Source of the DNA: CALKWS01 sp048594865
GTDB taxonomy: Bacteria; Actinomycetota; Actinomycetes; Actinomycetales; Beutenbergiaceae
DNA: 8,412 nucleotides
Direction: 5' to 3'
Assembly (NCBI GenBank): GCA_048594865.1
Contig: JBMDWZ010000197.1
Coordinates: 1-8,412 of the forward strand
Both the position numbers and the translations under genes were made by a program. Each line of letters starts with the position of its first letter. Position 1 is the stretch's first letter. The notes under the pieces were generated by a model. It was not told the origin of the DNA. It made no database searches and saw nothing but the letters and a program-made list of their open reading frames with translations. Positions 6,632 through 8,412 of this stretch are shown here, piece after piece.

Positions 6632-7240
6632 ATGCAAGAGGACTTGACGCGCGCCGTGGTCGCGCTGCGCGCCGGAGCCGATCAGTTACTGGCAGCGCCG
6701 GTACTGACCGAAACCGGCGACCCCAAGCGCTTCATCGCCCAAGCCGCGGAGCTGCGCAAGGTCGCTGAGGACGTGGTTGCCGCCGCCGTTCAGCAAGCGC
6801 GCCACGACGGTGCCTCGTGGAAGGACGTGGGTGAGGCCCTCGGCGTCACCCGGCAGGCAGCGTTCCAGCGTTACGGAAAACCGATCGACCCTCGAACCGG
6901 AGAGCCCATGAACACCACCCCACTACCCCAAGCGAGCGCCCTGGCCAGCGCAGTCATCGATGCGCTCGCCGCCGGTGACTGGGCCGCCGTCGTCGGCCGG
7001 TTTGATGCGCAGATGGCTGAGCAGTTGTCGCAGGACGCGCTCACCGCCGCGTGGGCCCAGGTGATTGGGCAGGTCGGCGCCTTTGAAGGCTATGAAACGC
7101 CCGAGGTGTCGCGAGCGGCCGACGTCACGGTCACCAACACGCCACTGAACTTCGAGGCGGGGGAGTTCATCGCCCGGATCTCTTTCCGCGATGACGAAAC
7201 CATCGCTGGTTTCTTCATCCTGGACCCCAAGCATGTCTGA
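6632..7240 (+). CDS. Helix-turn-helix protein with C-terminal DUF3887 domain
   Basis: A 202-residue soluble protein of unknown function. The N-terminal third is helical and ends in a DNA-binding-like helix-turn-helix, A-S-W-K-D-V-G-E-A-L-G-V-T-R-Q-A-A-F-Q-R (61-80). It is followed by the linker P-I-D-P-R-T-G-E-P-M. Residues about 105-200 fit DUF3887, an alpha+beta domain (A-A-G-D-W-A-A-V-V-x-R-F-D ... L-x-A-A-W-A-Q-V) seen in lipoproteins, hydrolase fusions and regulators; I see no catalytic residues. There is no signal peptide. The ATG at 6632 is fixed by the -10 box 6 bases upstream; an internal ATG at 6908 could be mistaken for a start. The gene overlaps the CPBP protease gene by 8 bases, so the pair is co-expressed. 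A regulator or sensor coupled to the membrane protease is a reasonable guess, not shown. Confidence 0.8.
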   Translation: MQEDLTRAVVALRAGADQLLAAPVLTETGDPKRFIAQAAELRKVAEDVVAAAVQQARHDGASWKDVGEALGVTRQAAFQRYGKPIDPRTGEPMNTTPLPQASALASAVIDALAAGDWAAVVGRFDAQMAEQLSQDALTAAWAQVIGQVGAFEGYETPEVSRAADVTVTNTPLNFEAGEFIARISFRDDETIAGFFILDPKHV

Positions 7241-8309
7241 CGGCGATCCCACCGCACGTAGCGCCCCTAGCCCGGTGCTGGCGCAGGTGCCGTGGAAGGC
7301 CGTGGCCGTGTTTACGGTGGCAGCGCTTGGGCTGGGCTGGCTAGTGTCCCTGCCGCTGTACCTGCGGGACCCCACCGATCCTGGGTACACCACGCTGTTC
7401 TCCACCGTGGCCCTAGCGATGATGTTCACGCCTGCGGTGGCAACCCTCATCGCCTTATTCGTGATGCGCACCCCGCGAACGGGGAAGATGAGGTTCTTCG
7501 GATTCTGGCCGCTGCGCCCCGCGAAGCGGGTGGTGTGGTTCACCGTGGCCATGTTCCTCATTCCGGCGTTGCTGGTCGGTGCGAGCGTGGCGGTCGCTGC
7601 CGCCTTTGGGTGGATCCAACTGGACCTGACGAACTTCTCCGGCTTCCGCGAGTTCATTGAGACTCAACCGGGCGCTGCCGCTGCCGATGCGCTACCGATC
7701 GAGACGGTGGCCATCATCCAGATCATCGCGATCCCAGCCATCGGTGTCCTCAACGTGCTGACCTTGGCCATCCTGGGCGAAGAGATCGCCTGGCGAGGGT
7801 GGTTGCTGCCAGCGCTGCGACCCCTGGGCGTGTGGCCCGCGCTGCTTCTCAGCGGTGTGATCTGGGGCGTGTGGCACGCACCGCTCATCCTGCTGGGCTA
7901 CAACTTCAACCGGACCGACATCTGGGGCGTGCTGCTGATGACCGCCGGATGCGTCATCTGGGGTGTGCTCTTTGGTTGGCTGCGCCTGCGCACAGGGTCC
8001 CTTTGGCCCGCCGTCGCTGCCCATGCGACGTTCAACGCGGCCGGCTCCACCTTGCTCACCACCGTGCCGCAAGCCGGTGCGGACATGAACATGGCGCTGG
8101 TGAACCCTCTCGGCGTCTCCGGGTGGATCGTCGTGACCATCGTGGTGGTGGCACTCGCCCTCGCCGGCCAGTTCCGGCGCGAGCGGCAACTGGCAGCCAA
8201 GGGCGCGAAGGCTGTGAAGGGCGCCCAGCTGCCTCAGGACGCTAACGGTCCTCAGAGTGCTCAGGACCTTCAGAGCGCTCAGCAAAGTGCGGGCACCCGG
8301 GCCGGATAG
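7233..8309 (+). CDS. CPBP-family intramembrane metalloprotease (Abi/CAAX-protease-like)
   Basis: A 358-residue integral membrane protein with about eight hydrophobic segments between residues 22 and 312. It belongs to the CPBP (CAAX protease and bacteriocin-processing) family of intramembrane glutamic/metallo-endopeptidases. The motifs are complete: E183-E184-x-x-x-R188 (G-E-E-I-A-W-R-G), W-G-V-W-H215, and H264-A-T-F-N268. Bacterial members are linked to bacteriocin self-immunity, prenyl-protein-like processing and phage abortive infection; the substrate here is unknown. The ATG at 7233 lies inside the end of the HTH-DUF3887 gene (8-base overlap), which implies translational coupling. An in-frame ATG at 7191 would overlap further and adds a non-membrane stretch. 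The last 45 residues are hydrophilic, K-rich then Q/A-rich, with a six-residue repeat, and lie beyond the usual family core. Confidence 0.9.
   Translation: MSDGDPTARSAPSPVLAQVPWKAVAVFTVAALGLGWLVSLPLYLRDPTDPGYTTLFSTVALAMMFTPAVATLIALFVMRTPRTGKMRFFGFWPLRPAKRVVWFTVAMFLIPALLVGASVAVAAAFGWIQLDLTNFSGFREFIETQPGAAAADALPIETVAIIQIIAIPAIGVLNVLTLAILGEEIAWRGWLLPALRPLGVWPALLLSGVIWGVWHAPLILLGYNFNRTDIWGVLLMTAGCVIWGVLFGWLRLRTGSLWPAVAAHATFNAAGSTLLTTVPQAGADMNMALVNPLGVSGWIVVTIVVVALALAGQFRRERQLAAKGAKAVKGAQLPQDANGPQSAQDLQSAQQSAGTRAG
8232..8285 (+). repeat. Three imperfect 18-base tandem copies in the CPBP gene tail
   Basis: Copies at 8232-8249, 8250-8267 and 8268-8285 are in codon phase and encode PQDANG, PQSAQD and LQSAQQ (residues 334-351). 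The second and third copies are the most alike. They lie in the cytoplasmic-looking hydrophilic tail after the last membrane segment and could vary in number between strains. Confidence 0.7.
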
Positions 8310-8348
8310 TTGAGGCAGTCCGGTAGCGGCGCGGGGGGCCAGACACAA

Positions 8349-8412
8349 CCCCGCCCCGACCCCACGCCCCCCCCCCCCCCACCCACCGCCCCCCCCCCCC
8401 CCCCCCCCCCCA
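8349..8412. other. Low-complexity poly-C tail, probable contig-end artefact
   Basis: The sequence drifts from C-rich words into runs of 14 C (8367-8380) and 23 C (8389-8411) at the very end of the window. Read on the minus strand this is poly-G, the usual no-signal call of two-colour sequencing chemistry. A genuine homopolymer of this size would be unusual in a bacterial genome. Confidence 0.75.

Noticed and set aside
6923..8348. Minus-strand open frames at 6923-7657 and 7692-8348, and the plus-strand frame at 7799-8245.
   Set aside because: They are shadows of the DUF3887 and CPBP genes; the 7692-8348 translation is H/Q/P-rich without motifs.
8328..8357. Hairpin with arms GGCGCGGGG and CCCCGCCCC just after the CPBP stop, a possible terminator.
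   Set aside because: One mismatch, a 12-base loop, no T-run, and the right arm lies in the C-rich end that is probably artefactual.
8367..8411. Minus-strand G-runs as a G-quadruplex or telomere-like end.
   Set aside because: The runs are homopolymers at a contig edge, better explained by poly-G sequencing artefact.
1..8412. CRISPR arrays, insertion sequences, integrase genes and rRNA.
   Set aside because: No regularly spaced repeats, transposase or integrase motifs, terminal inverted repeats or rRNA-like stretches were seen on either strand.

Overview
The window looks like chromosomal DNA of a high-GC actinomycete (Actinomycetota). GTG starts are common. Several genes have a TAnnnT -10 box only 6-7 bases before the start codon, the layout of leaderless transcripts typical of this phylum. 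All protein families recognised are compatible with that; I cannot name the genus. The right end dissolves into poly-C and is probably a contig end.

Layout. (1) 1-2904, minus strand: a two-gene restriction-modification operon of the BcgI type (type IIB). It consists of a 675-residue protein with an N-terminal nuclease and an adenine methyltransferase, followed with a 22-base overlap by a specificity subunit. The specificity subunit has two related target-recognition halves; the second is cut by the window edge. A promoter and a good ribosome-binding site precede the operon. (2) About 2905-3768: more than 850 bases with no convincing gene. (3) 3769-5021, plus strand: a MazG-like nucleotide pyrophosphohydrolase and a ribokinase, overlapping by 4 bases and read from one leaderless promoter. 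(4) 5097-6434, minus strand: a multidomain protein with a DUF91/NucS-like PD-(D/E)xK nuclease, a RAMA/DUF4357-like module and a C-terminal alkyltransferase-like (ATL) DNA-binding domain without the methyl-acceptor cysteine. This is the most interesting gene here. (5) 6596-8309, plus strand: a strong leaderless promoter driving a helix-turn-helix/DUF3887 protein and an overlapping CPBP-family membrane protease. (6) 8310-8412: low-complexity C-rich tail.

How the parts may work together. The BcgI-like operon is self-contained: nuclease and methylase in one chain, DNA recognition in the other. The region 4 protein joins a nuclease to two modules known to read modified or damaged bases. That suggests a modification-dependent or alkylation-damage-dependent nuclease, which would be a second, independent DNA-surveillance activity in the same locus. 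MazG-like enzymes clean nucleotide pools, and CPBP proteases occur in abortive-infection and bacteriocin-immunity settings. The window therefore has the flavour of a small defence or genome-maintenance neighbourhood, but the common theme is inference, and ribokinase is ordinary sugar metabolism.
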